36,808 nucleotides of DNA from Candidatus Sulfotelmatobacter sp. GTDB taxonomy: Bacteria > Acidobacteriota > Terriglobia > Terriglobales > Acidobacteriaceae. This document shows, piece by piece, positions 9,495-18,677 of this stretch. A program made the translations under genes and the position numbers. Each line of letters opens with the position of its first letter. Within the stretch, counting starts at the first letter, position 1. Below the pieces are notes generated by a model. That model had not been told where the DNA came from. It made no database searches and worked only from the letters and a program-made list of their open reading frames with translations. Where the stretch lies: NCBI GenBank assembly GCA_017883425.1, contig JADGNP010000005.1:1-36808 (forward strand), in the 5' to 3' direction.

Positions 9495-10568
9495 ATGTTT
9501 CTAGACTTCTTCGGCCTTCGAGAGCAGCCTTTCGGTGTTACTCCGGACCCGCGATATCTCTATCTCGGCCCGGGGCATCGGGAAGCCTTGGCATCTCTTT
9601 ATTACGGGATCGAGGCGAATCGGGGATTCCTTTCTTTGATTGCCCGGCCAGGAATGGGCAAGACCACGCTACTGTTTCACCTGCTGGCCAAGTTCGAGCA
9701 CACGGCCCGCACGGCATTCCTTTTTCAAACCCAGTGCAGCTCGCGGGAGTTCATGAGGTTCCTGCTGGCTGAAATTGGCATCGAGAGCGAATCGCAGGAT
9801 TTCGTCCGCATGCACGAGCAGTTCAATCGCTGCCTGGTGCAGGAAGCGCGAGCCGGAAAGCGGTTCATCGTAGTGATCGACGAAGCGCAAAACCTGGATG
9901 CGTCGGTATTGGAGACCGTACGGCTGCTCTCCGATTTCGAGACACCTCAGGCCAAGTTGCTGCAAATCATCCTAGTGGGGCAGCCGGGACTGGCTGACAA
10001 GCTGGCGACTCCTGCCCTGGTTCAGTTGCGGCAACGAATTACCTCGGTCAGCGGTTTGAGTCCGCTCACCCGCGAAGAGACCGGCCGCTTCATTGATCAC
10101 CGCTTGCAAGTGGCTGGACATAAGGGCGCACGGTTGTTTTCGCCAGAGGCCCAGGAGTTGATCGCGCAAGTGAGTGAGGGCATCCCGCGGCAGATCAATA
10201 ACTACTGTTTTCACACGCTTTCCCTGGCCTGCGCGATGGGGAAAAAGACAGTGGACGTCGCCATGGTCCGTGAAGTGACCCACGACCTGGATATCCACCG
10301 GTTTGTTTCCGAAGTCGGATCGTCCTCTCACCGGCACGCGGGCGGGAACGGACTGAACGGTTCGAATGGATCGAATGGTGATCCCTTTCATCCGGTTGAG
10401 GAGCTGGCTGGAGTGGCTAGAGAGTATTCCAGTCCAACTTCAATCGCAGATAGCGTCGCGAAAGACTACTTGAGTCCCGCGGAAGCTATCGAGCATATGC
10501 GGGATGTAGCACGGTTGTTGCATAACTGGCGTAACGGAACGGGCCGTCCCGACCGGCAGTCAGCCTAG
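9495..10568 (+). CDS. ExeA/GspA-like AAA ATPase, XrtA-associated ATPase type
   Basis: MFLDFFGLREQPFGVTPDPRYLYLGPGHREALASLYYGIEANRGFLSLIARPGMGKTTLL (Walker A), FIVVIDEAQNLD (Walker B). Confidence 0.93.
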   Translation: MFLDFFGLREQPFGVTPDPRYLYLGPGHREALASLYYGIEANRGFLSLIARPGMGKTTLLFHLLAKFEHTARTAFLFQTQCSSREFMRFLLAEIGIESESQDFVRMHEQFNRCLVQEARAGKRFIVVIDEAQNLDASVLETVRLLSDFETPQAKLLQIILVGQPGLADKLATPALVQLRQRITSVSGLSPLTREETGRFIDHRLQVAGHKGARLFSPEAQELIAQVSEGIPRQINNYCFHTLSLACAMGKKTVDVAMVREVTHDLDIHRFVSEVGSSSHRHAGGNGLNGSNGSNGDPFHPVEELAGVAREYSSPTSIADSVAKDYLSPAEAIEHMRDVARLLHNWRNGTGRPDRQSA

Positions 10569-10633
10569 CCGCCACGTAGCGGCGTCCGTAGGAATAGCAG
10601 GGCACAAGAAGACTAGAGGCATTACGGGACCTT

Positions 10634-11401
10634 ATGAGCAGAAATTTTGAACTGATGCAAAACCTGGGCAAGGAACAGGAAATGTTCCATGCCTCCACGG
10701 AAGCGACCACCGTTGAAGAACCCACCGTCAACGCAGCGCAGCCGGTTGAGCTGCAGCCACTCCAGTTGAAGATGGAAGACGCGCAGCGGGACGAGATTTT
10801 CAAGCTGGTGCAGCGCGTATTCCTGATGCCGGGAGAGAAGTCCCGCGTGGTCGTGGTCTCGGGCATGGAGTCCGGCAACGGCTGCAGCTGGATTTGCGCC
10901 CGCATGGCGGAAGTCCTGGCCGCGCAAACCTCCGGGTCGGTGTGCGTGGTGGACGCGAATCTGCGCTCACCTGGCCTGCACCGGGAATTCGGAGTGTCCA
11001 ATCACTACGGGCTTAGCGATGCACTGCAGGTCTCGGAGCCCATCCGCAGATTTGTTACCTCGCTCTCGCGTCCGAACCTGTGGCTGCTGAGTTGCGGCGC
11101 GGAAGTGGAGGGCATGCAGACCATGCTGGGCTCCGACCGCATGCGGGCACTGCTGCCGGAATTGCAGAGGGAGTTCGACTATGTGTTGATCGATGCGCCG
11201 TCCATGGGTTCGGGCGACGACAGCGTGATGCTGGGCCGCAGTGCCGAAGGCGTGATTCTGGTTCTCAGAGCCAATTCGTCACGACGCGAGACGGCGCGCA
11301 AAGCGGTCCGCAATCTCGAAAACGCCAACGTTCGTGTTCTGGGCGCCGTGCTCAATCACCGCACGTTCCCGGTTCCTGAAGCCATCTATCGGAAACTGTA
11401 G
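10634..11401 (+). CDS. CpsD/CapB-family BY-kinase-like P-loop ATPase with degenerate Walker A
   Basis: VVVVSGMESGNGCSWICARMAEVLA (Walker A position), SVCVVDANLRSPGLHREFGV (Walker A'-like), YVLIDAPSMGSGDD (Walker B-like). Confidence 0.8.
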   Translation: MSRNFELMQNLGKEQEMFHASTEATTVEEPTVNAAQPVELQPLQLKMEDAQRDEIFKLVQRVFLMPGEKSRVVVVSGMESGNGCSWICARMAEVLAAQTSGSVCVVDANLRSPGLHREFGVSNHYGLSDALQVSEPIRRFVTSLSRPNLWLLSCGAEVEGMQTMLGSDRMRALLPELQREFDYVLIDAPSMGSGDDSVMLGRSAEGVILVLRANSSRRETARKAVRNLENANVRVLGAVLNHRTFPVPEAIYRKL

Positions 11402-11408
11402 AGATGCC

Positions 11409-12053
11409 ATGTTCGAAATCTTAAGAGAAGACATAAGCCGGGCGATGCGGGAGACCCGCAACGACCCAGACTGGCAGCCGACCTGGCGCGACAAGCTCGA
11501 TGCGAGTCTTCGCCATTCGACCTGGCCGGTGATTGCCTACCGCTTCGGACACTGGAGCCTGGGTGTGCGGATCCCCGTGCTAGGCCAGTTGCTGCGGATT
11601 GCGGGACTGATCTTCCGCAAGTGGGTGGAACTGTTCACCAGCGTGCACATCAACGTGCATGCGAAGATCGGTCCGGGTTTTGTCATCCATTCGGTGTACG
11701 CGATTAACCTGGGAAAAACCACCATTGGCAAGAACTTCACAATCGCCACCGGCTGCTTGATTTCCCACGCGTGCCGGGGCATTGGCGACGATGTGTACTT
11801 CGGAGCCGGGGCAAAGTTGGTGGGAGACGCGAAAATTGGCAGCAACGTGGTGATCGCGGCCAACAGCCTGGTGCTCACGGATGTTCGCGACAACATGACG
11901 GTGATGGGAGTTCCAGCCCGCATCAAGTTGCCGGGTGGGCGTCCGCAACGTTTCGTCAAGAAGACGGCAGTGGCAACAGTTCCGGCGCCGGCTGCGGCGG
12001 CGACACCTGCGAAGCCCGCAGCCGAGCGGTCGCCCGCTTCTGTATCGGCATAA
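11409..12053 (+). CDS. Serine O-acetyltransferase-like left-handed beta-helix (hexapeptide) acyltransferase
   Basis: MFEILREDISRAMRETRNDPDW...INVHAKIGPGFVIHSVYAINLGKTTIGKNFTIATGCLISHACRGIGDDVYFGAGAKLVGDAKIGSNVVIAANSLVLTDVRDNMTVMGVPARI. Confidence 0.85.
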   Translation: MFEILREDISRAMRETRNDPDWQPTWRDKLDASLRHSTWPVIAYRFGHWSLGVRIPVLGQLLRIAGLIFRKWVELFTSVHINVHAKIGPGFVIHSVYAINLGKTTIGKNFTIATGCLISHACRGIGDDVYFGAGAKLVGDAKIGSNVVIAANSLVLTDVRDNMTVMGVPARIKLPGGRPQRFVKKTAVATVPAPAAAATPAKPAAERSPASVSA

Positions 12054-12103
12054 CAAAGCTCAAGGGTACTTGGGCCAGATTGAAGACTAGGAGAAAGACG
12101 ACC

Positions 12104-13246
12104 TTGGACTTTGCATGGAACGAAGAGCAGGCGGCATTTCGTAAGGAGGTCCTGCGATTCGCTCGCGAGGAACTCAAAGATGATGTCATCGCGCGCGACC
12201 ATAATGAGGAATTCTCCCGGCCACTGTGGGAGAAATGCGCGAAGTTCGGAATTCAGGGCCTGCCGATCCCCGTGGAGTACGGTGGCGGCGGAGCCGATAC
12301 GCTGACCACAGTTTGTGCGCTGGAAGCCCTAGGGTACGGATGCCACGATAACGGGCTGCTGTTCTCGATCAACGCGCACATGTGGAGTTCTGAAATTCCC
12401 ATCTGGAATTTTGGCACCGAAGAGCAGAAGCGGAAGTATCTTCCAGGTCTGGTGAGTGGCGGGCTGGGCTTGCACGCCATGACCGAGCCGGGATCCGGTT
12501 CGGACGCGTACAGCCTGAAGACCAGAGCCGAACGCAAGGGAGATCGCTATGTACTGAACGGATCGAAGACGTTCAGCAGCAATGCTCCGAACGCGGACGT
12601 CACCATCGTTTTCGCCAACCTCGATCCCAGTCGGGGTCCAAACGGCGTCACGGCATTTCTGGTCGATAAAGGAACCCCTGGTTTCACCGTCGGCCGCAAA
12701 CTCCACAAGATGGGATTGCGCACCTCGCCCATGGCGGAACTCGCGTTACAGGATTGCGAGATTCCGGTGGAGAACCTGTTAGGCAAGGAATTCGGCGGGC
12801 AGGCAGTATTCACGTCCTCGATGGAGTGGGAACGGATCTGCATCCTCGCCAGCCATCTCGGCGCCATGCAGCGCATCCTGGAAACCTGTGTGAAGTACGC
12901 CAGAGAGCGCAAGCAATTTGGGGAGCCGATCGGCAGGTTTCCGGCGATTGCCAATAAGATCGCCGACATGGATGTGCGCCTGGAGACCGGGCGGCTGGTG
13001 CTGTACAAGGCCGCATGGATGAAGAGCCAGGGGCGGCATCCGTTGCGCGAGGCTTCCATCGCGAAACTCTATGTGAGCGAGGCTTGCGTCAAGAGTTGCC
13101 TGGAAGCGATCCAGTTGCACGGCGGCTACGGCTACATGACGGAATATGAACTCGAAAGAGAATTGCGCGACGCCGTGGCCGGCACGATCTATTCGGGGAC
13201 TTCGGAAGTTCACCGGATGATCATCGCGAACATGCAGGGTCTCTGA
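12104..13246 (+). CDS. Acyl-CoA dehydrogenase-like flavoprotein, candidate aminoacyl/prolyl-PCP dehydrogenase
   Basis: LDFAWNEEQAAFRKEVLRFAREEL... (TTG start, GGAG SD at about 12090), TEPGSGSDAYSLKT, SMEWERICILASHLGAM, YARERKQFGEPIGRFPAIANKIADM, IQLHGGYGYMTEYELERELRDAVAGTIYSGTSEVHRMIIA. Sits directly upstream of a stand-alone A protein and a PCP. Confidence 0.88.
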   Translation: MDFAWNEEQAAFRKEVLRFAREELKDDVIARDHNEEFSRPLWEKCAKFGIQGLPIPVEYGGGGADTLTTVCALEALGYGCHDNGLLFSINAHMWSSEIPIWNFGTEEQKRKYLPGLVSGGLGLHAMTEPGSGSDAYSLKTRAERKGDRYVLNGSKTFSSNAPNADVTIVFANLDPSRGPNGVTAFLVDKGTPGFTVGRKLHKMGLRTSPMAELALQDCEIPVENLLGKEFGGQAVFTSSMEWERICILASHLGAMQRILETCVKYARERKQFGEPIGRFPAIANKIADMDVRLETGRLVLYKAAWMKSQGRHPLREASIAKLYVSEACVKSCLEAIQLHGGYGYMTEYELERELRDAVAGTIYSGTSEVHRMIIANMQGL

Positions 13247-13303
13247 TTCTTGTTTTGGTTTCATCCCCCACACTAAATCCAAATTGGGCAGGGTTTCTCA
13301 ATC

Positions 13304-14914
13304 ATGGCATACGTACTGCAGCAACTGTTGAGCAAGAGCGCGAAGGCTTATCCAGAGAAGCCGGCGGTGTGGGCCCGCGGCAAGAGCATTACTTACCGGG
13401 AACTGAACGAGCGATCGAACCAGTTGGCTCATCTTCTGCGCCAGCAGGGAATCAACAAGGGTGATCGCGTCGGCCTCTTTTTTCCGAAGTGCGTGGAATC
13501 GATCATCAGCATGCTGGGCGTGCTGAAGGCGGGCGGAGTCTATGTCCCGCTCGATCCGCAAGCGCCGGCGGACCGCGTCGGCTACATTATTGGGAACTGC
13601 GGCGTGCGAATCCTGATTACCAACAGCGAGAAGCGTTCGGCGCTGACGCCGGAGACATTGGGAGCGCTGGAGTGCTGCATTTTGACAGAGGGAACGGGAG
13701 ACGGCGGCGACCTCATCGAATGGTCACGCCTCTCTGAATTTCCCGCGTCGCACGCACCGGAAGTCAGCCTGATAGAAACCGACCTGGCGTATATCCTTTA
13801 CACTTCAGGCTCTACGGGACGGCCCAAGGGCGTGATGTTGTCGCACCAAAACGCCCTGACTTTTGTGGAGTGGTGCGCGGAAGAGTTTCAGGTTCGCAGC
13901 GAAGACCGGCTCTCGAACCATGCGCCCTTGCACTTTGATCTCTCGGTCTTCGACGTTTACAACACGCTGGAGGCTGGCGCGACCGTTTACCTCATCACCG
14001 AGGATCTGGCGGTGTTTCCCACGAGCCTGGCCAACTTCATCGAGACCCAGGGCATTACGATCTGGTACTCGGTGCCCTCGGCCTTGATGCTCTTGCTGTT
14101 GCACGGCCGCCTGACTCCCGAAAAATTAAAGAGCCTACGCACAATCCTGTTTGCGGGCGAAGTATTCCCCATGAAGTATCTGCGGCAACTGGCGGAAGTT
14201 TCACAAAACACCGAACTCTACAATCTCTACGGACCCACTGAAACTAACGTCTGCACCTACTACAAAGTGGAGCGCGAGCGGTTGGCCAGCCTGGAGAAGT
14301 TGCCTATCGGGATTGCCTGTGCGAACACGGAAACCTTTTCGGTCACGCCGGAGGGACGTCTGGCGGGGAAGGGAGAGTCCGGAGAGTTGTACGTGCGTGG
14401 GCCGGCCGTGACCTACGGCTATTGGGCAGATGCGGAGAAAACGCAGAAGATGGTGGTGCCCAATCATTTCCAGCATCACTTTGACGAGAAGATGTATCGC
14501 ACGGGCGATATCGTGACCGTGGGCGAAGATGGCAACTATTATTTCCAGGGCCGCCGCGACAGCATGATCAAGAGCCGCGGTTATCGCATCGAGCTGGGTG
14601 ACATTGAGAGCGCCTTGCTGAGTCATCCCGGAGTTCGAGAAGCCGCTGTGCTGGCGGTTCCGGACGAGATCATCGGAAACCGCATCCGGGCCGTTGTGGC
14701 CGCTCACATCCCGGGGTCGCTTGGAGTTCTGGATCTGCAGCAGTACTGCGCAGCGCGGGTTCCGAAGTACATGATTCCGGAGATGATTGATCTCTGCGAT
14801 GAACTGCCCAAGACTTCGACCGGGAAAATCGATCGAGTCAAGCTGGCAGCGGGACCTGCCACCGTCCGCGAGGGCGGCCAACCAGGAGCCTCAAAAGTTC
14901 AGTTGTCGGTTTAG
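13304..14914 (+). CDS. Stand-alone NRPS-type adenylation enzyme (aminoacyl-AMP ligase, candidate prolyl-AMP ligase)
   Basis: TYRELNERSNQLAHLLR, KAGGVYVPLDP, LAYILYTSGSTGRPKGVMLSHQN, FDLSVFDVYNTLEAG, NLYGPTETNVC, YRTGD, RGYRIELGDIE, PKTSTGKIDR core motifs; no carrier domain. Confidence 0.93.
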   Translation: MAYVLQQLLSKSAKAYPEKPAVWARGKSITYRELNERSNQLAHLLRQQGINKGDRVGLFFPKCVESIISMLGVLKAGGVYVPLDPQAPADRVGYIIGNCGVRILITNSEKRSALTPETLGALECCILTEGTGDGGDLIEWSRLSEFPASHAPEVSLIETDLAYILYTSGSTGRPKGVMLSHQNALTFVEWCAEEFQVRSEDRLSNHAPLHFDLSVFDVYNTLEAGATVYLITEDLAVFPTSLANFIETQGITIWYSVPSALMLLLLHGRLTPEKLKSLRTILFAGEVFPMKYLRQLAEVSQNTELYNLYGPTETNVCTYYKVERERLASLEKLPIGIACANTETFSVTPEGRLAGKGESGELYVRGPAVTYGYWADAEKTQKMVVPNHFQHHFDEKMYRTGDIVTVGEDGNYYFQGRRDSMIKSRGYRIELGDIESALLSHPGVREAAVLAVPDEIIGNRIRAVVAAHIPGSLGVLDLQQYCAARVPKYMIPEMIDLCDELPKTSTGKIDRVKLAAGPATVREGGQPGASKVQLSV

Positions 14915-14948
14915 AAGCAAATAAATTCACTGCAATGGGGAGACGAAC

Positions 14949-15209
14949 ATGATCGAGTCAGCAGAAGTGAAAGACCGGATCCGCGAATATGTGCTCGAGG
15001 AATTTGCCAAGACCAAGGGCATCATGCAGATCACGGACCAGGAAGTGTTGACCAAGAACGGCATCATTGACTCAATGGGTATTTTTCGCTTGGTGGCGTT
15101 CCTGGAAGAAACCTTTAACGTCCGCATCGGCGACGAAGAAATCACTCACGACAATCTAGAGAGTGTCGATGCGATCGAGCGGCTGGTAATTGCCAAAGCG
15201 AAGAAGTAA
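14949..15209 (+). CDS. Stand-alone acyl/peptidyl carrier protein
   Basis: 86 aa, four-helix carrier fold with NGIIDSMGIFRLVAFLEETFNVRI phosphopantetheine-Ser motif. Confidence 0.88.
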   Translation: MIESAEVKDRIREYVLEEFAKTKGIMQITDQEVLTKNGIIDSMGIFRLVAFLEETFNVRIGDEEITHDNLESVDAIERLVIAKAKK

Positions 15210-15232
15210 TCGCTGCTAACCCTAATCGTGGA

Positions 15233-15256
15233 GCGGGCATCGGCCGCGTTGCCCGC
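15233..15256 (+). other. Intercistronic stem-loop GCGGGCA-tcggccgcgt-TGCCCGC
   Basis: Perfect 7-bp inverted repeat between carrier-protein and glycosylphosphotransferase genes; no downstream T-run. Confidence 0.4.
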
Positions 15257-15334
15257 ATTCACCCGCAACTGTGAAGCATTCTCCCTTCCCCCCGTTCGCG
15301 AAAGACGCAGTAAACCATCTCTCCAGGATCCCTT

Positions 15335-16780
15335 ATGCGTATAGGCCGCAAAGTTTTTTCAAACGGTTTCAAGCTGTTTGATTTGTTCTTGATGGTGGCT
15401 TCCTTCGCCGTGTCCACACTGCCCCAGTACCACCGGGTCGGGAGGTTCGGCCTGGCCGAATTTTTCGAGTTGAGGGTGAAACTCGGAAATTTGGTTTTGT
15501 TCTTAAGTTTTCTGCTGATCTGGCACATCCTGTTCAGCGTATTCGGACTGTATGGCTCGAAGCGTTTAGCCAACCGTTGGGAAGAGATATGGGACATCAC
15601 CCGGGCCACGATTCTGGGGACCTTGGTGGTTGCCGTGTTCGGTGTGGCCTTTCGTATTTGGGTGGTAAACCGGGTCTTCCTGGCGCTGTTTTTGGTGCTA
15701 ACCACGTCGTGCGTGATTCTCAGCCGCATGGTGATTCGCGAGGTGCTGGCCTATGCCCGGCGGCATGGCAGAAACACGCGGAACATGCTGGTGATCGGAA
15801 CGAACGCGCGCGCCCTGCAGCTGGTGCAACGAATCCAAGGCAAGCCAGAACTTGGCTACCGCATATTGGGATTCGCGGACGAAGAGTGGCTGGGGATGGA
15901 GGAATTCAAGAAGCAAGGACATCCCTTGGTTTCCAACCTCGATTCCTTGCCGTCGTACGTGCGCCGCAACGTAGTGGATGAAGTTGTGCTGGCGCTGCCC
16001 ATTCGCTCGTTCCACGGGTTCGCCTCGCAAATCGCGTTGACGTGCGAACAACAGGGGATCATCGTAAGGTTCCTGCCGAACATTTTCGATCTGAAGGAAG
16101 CGCGGCAGCGGGCCGACGAGTTCGACGGCGATGCGCTCATCAGCCACGAGAGCACGATCACCGATTTCTGGGGCTTGGCGGTCAAGCGCGCGCTCGACAT
16201 CGTGGTTTCGGTGACGGCCATCATTCTTGTGTCTCCCGTGATGCTGTTGACTGCCTTGCTGGTAAAGCTGACTTCACCGGGCCCGATTTTCTTCGTGCAA
16301 AAACGTCTGGGGCTGAACAAGCGGATGTTCCACATCTACAAGTTCCGGACGATGGTGGTCGACGCGGAGCAGCGCCTGAAAGATATCGAGCACCAAAACG
16401 AGGCCACCGGGCCAGTCTTCAAGATCAAGCAGGATCCGCGCATCACGCTGATCGGGCGGATCCTGCGCAAGACCAGCATCGACGAACTGCCACAGCTCTT
16501 CAATGTGTTGAAGGGGGAGATGAGCCTGGTCGGTCCCCGGCCGTTGCAGGTGCGGGATTATGAGCTGTTCGAAACCTATTGCCAGGACTGGCAGCGCAAG
16601 CGTTTCAGCGTCCGTCCCGGGATTACCTGCCTTTGGCAGATTATGGGGCGGAGTTCCATCACCTTCGAAAAGTGGATGGAGCTGGATTTACAGTACATTC
16701 GCACGTGGTCGTTGTGGCTCGACTTGGAGATTTTGGCCAAGACTGTTCCTGCCGTGCTGAAGGGTTCCGGGGCTGCGTAA
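15335..16780 (+). CDS. Exopolysaccharide biosynthesis polyprenyl glycosylphosphotransferase (WbaP/WcaJ-like)
   Basis: N-terminal TM bundle, CoA-binding-like NMLVIGTNARALQLVQRI, C-terminal KRALDIVVSVTAIILVSPVMLLTALLVKLTSPGPIFFVQKRLGLNKRMFHIYKFRTM...DELPQLFNVLKGEMSLVGPRPL. Confidence 0.95.
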   Translation: MRIGRKVFSNGFKLFDLFLMVASFAVSTLPQYHRVGRFGLAEFFELRVKLGNLVLFLSFLLIWHILFSVFGLYGSKRLANRWEEIWDITRATILGTLVVAVFGVAFRIWVVNRVFLALFLVLTTSCVILSRMVIREVLAYARRHGRNTRNMLVIGTNARALQLVQRIQGKPELGYRILGFADEEWLGMEEFKKQGHPLVSNLDSLPSYVRRNVVDEVVLALPIRSFHGFASQIALTCEQQGIIVRFLPNIFDLKEARQRADEFDGDALISHESTITDFWGLAVKRALDIVVSVTAIILVSPVMLLTALLVKLTSPGPIFFVQKRLGLNKRMFHIYKFRTMVVDAEQRLKDIEHQNEATGPVFKIKQDPRITLIGRILRKTSIDELPQLFNVLKGEMSLVGPRPLQVRDYELFETYCQDWQRKRFSVRPGITCLWQIMGRSSITFEKWMELDLQYIRTWSLWLDLEILAKTVPAVLKGSGAA

Positions 16781-16802
16781 AAGCGTTTCACCTCTTAAAC
16801 CT

Positions 16803-18677
16803 ATGCCTTTTGTCAATTTGTTTAGTTCCGTAGCTGAAATCCGAGTCGGCAGCGTGTTGAGTTCGCAGCGTGCTGCTTGCGTTCACGAATTTGTGGCGCA
16901 GCGGGCGACTGAGAATCCGAACGCTGTTGCGGTGTCGAACGGGCAGGAAGAGTTGTCGTATGCCGAGCTCGACCGCCGCGCCAACCGGTTCGCGAATTAT
17001 CTGCGCTCCATCGGCGTGGAGCGAAATGTCGTTGTCGGTCTCTACCTGGACCGCTCGCCGGCCATGGTCGTCGCCGCGCTTGCGATTCTCAAGGCAGGTG
17101 GGGCCTACGTCCCTCTCGATCCGATCCATCCAGTGGAGCGGTTGGCGTTCATGCTGCGCGACTCGAACGCCAGCATCGTCGTCAGCATGACGCGCTTGGC
17201 TGAAGGATTCCCCTCGGGTGAATGGCAAGTCGTTACGCTCGATGGTGACGCGGAGAAAATTGCAGCCATGTCCGACGGTCGGCCGGAAAGCGGGGTTGGT
17301 TTCGACGACTTGGCCTACATCATCTACACCTCCGGTTCCACCGGGCAGCCGAAGGGCGTGGAGCTCATTCACTCCGGATTGTCGAATCTGGTTTGCTGGC
17401 ACCAGCGAGCGTTTCGCGTGACGCCCGCGGATCGAGCCGGCGCACAATCGACGCTGGGCTTCGATGCCGCGGTGTGGGAGATGTGGTCGTACCTGGCCTC
17501 CGGAGCCAGCTTGCACCTGGCGGATGACTCGGTTCGAAACGACGCGATCACCCTGCGCGACTGGATTGTGTCCCGGCGCATCACGATTTCGTTCGCTGCC
17601 ACAGTGATGGCGGAACGGTTATTGCGGCTGGATTGGCCGGCAGAGACCGCTCTACGATTTCTTCTGACCGGCGCCGACACATTGAAGGTGTATCCGTCGC
17701 CGCGGCTGCCGTTCGTGCTGGTGAACAACTACGGCCCAACCGAGTGCACGGTGGTCAGTACTTCAGGGGTTGTTCCGGCCGGAAGCGCTGCGAACCAGGC
17801 ACCGTCCATTGGCCGTGCCATTGATGGAGTCGAGATTTACATTTTGGATCAGCGACAGCAGCAGGTGACCGGAGGCGTTGGGGAAATCTATATCGGAGGC
17901 GCCGGCCTGGGACGGGGATATAGGAACCGCCCGGATTTGACGGCGGAGCGCTTCGTTCCCAACCCCTTCAGCACAGCACCTGGGGCGCGCATGTACCGCA
18001 CGGGGGACCTTGCGCGCTGGTTGCCCAATGGCGAAATCGCGTTCCTTGGACGTCTGGATGAGCAGGTGAAAGTCCGCGGCTATCGCGTCGAGCCCAGCGA
18101 AGTATCGACTGTGCTGGGTCAGCATCCCGCAGTGCAGACGAGCCTGGTAGTGGCCACGGAAGATGAGCCAGGCGAAAAGCAGCTGGTCGCGTATCTGGTG
18201 CTATCCCCGGGCGCTACGGTGAGTGCAACGGCGTTGCGGGAATATCTGCGGCAGCGTGTACCCGACTACATGGTGCCGGCTGCGTTTGTATCGATACTCA
18301 GCTTGCCGGTAACAGAGCAGGGAAAAGTGGATCGTGCGGCTTTGCCGAGCGTCAACGGAAACCGGCTCTCGGATGAAGCCTACGTCGAGCCGCGAACGCT
18401 GGTCGAAGAAGAGCTGGTGAAGATTCTCGCTCCTTTGTTGAAGCTGGACCGGGTGGGCGTGAACGACAACTTCTTCCTTCTGGGCGGGCACTCTCTGCTG
18501 GGAACTCAGGTGATCGCCAGGGTGAGCGAGACCTTTGGCGTCGATCTGACGCTTCTGAAGTTATTTGATCATCCGACTGTGGCCGAAATGTCGGCGGAAA
18601 TCGAAGACCTGATCATGGCCAAGGTTGACAGCGCGGCTCAGACCGGGCGGGCAGGAGAACACAACGCCAGTGTCTAG
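16803..18677 (+). CDS. NRPS A-PCP didomain (no condensation domain)
   Basis: A-domain motifs LAYIIYTSGSTGQPKGVEL, FDAAVWEMWSYLASGASL, NNYGPTECTV, MYRTGDLARWLPNGEIAFLGRLDEQVKVRGYRVEPSEV, QGKVDRAALP; PCP DNFFLLGGHSLLGTQVIARV. Confidence 0.94.
   Translation: MPFVNLFSSVAEIRVGSVLSSQRAACVHEFVAQRATENPNAVAVSNGQEELSYAELDRRANRFANYLRSIGVERNVVVGLYLDRSPAMVVAALAILKAGGAYVPLDPIHPVERLAFMLRDSNASIVVSMTRLAEGFPSGEWQVVTLDGDAEKIAAMSDGRPESGVGFDDLAYIIYTSGSTGQPKGVELIHSGLSNLVCWHQRAFRVTPADRAGAQSTLGFDAAVWEMWSYLASGASLHLADDSVRNDAITLRDWIVSRRITISFAATVMAERLLRLDWPAETALRFLLTGADTLKVYPSPRLPFVLVNNYGPTECTVVSTSGVVPAGSAANQAPSIGRAIDGVEIYILDQRQQQVTGGVGEIYIGGAGLGRGYRNRPDLTAERFVPNPFSTAPGARMYRTGDLARWLPNGEIAFLGRLDEQVKVRGYRVEPSEVSTVLGQHPAVQTSLVVATEDEPGEKQLVAYLVLSPGATVSATALREYLRQRVPDYMVPAAFVSILSLPVTEQGKVDRAALPSVNGNRLSDEAYVEPRTLVEEELVKILAPLLKLDRVGVNDNFFLLGGHSLLGTQVIARVSETFGVDLTLLKLFDHPTVAEMSAEIEDLIMAKVDSAAQTGRAGEHNASV

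Noticed and set aside
10568-10583. GCCGC-N6-GCGGC hairpin after the ATPase stop
   Set aside because: Five-bp stem in GC-rich DNA, expected by chance; no T-run.
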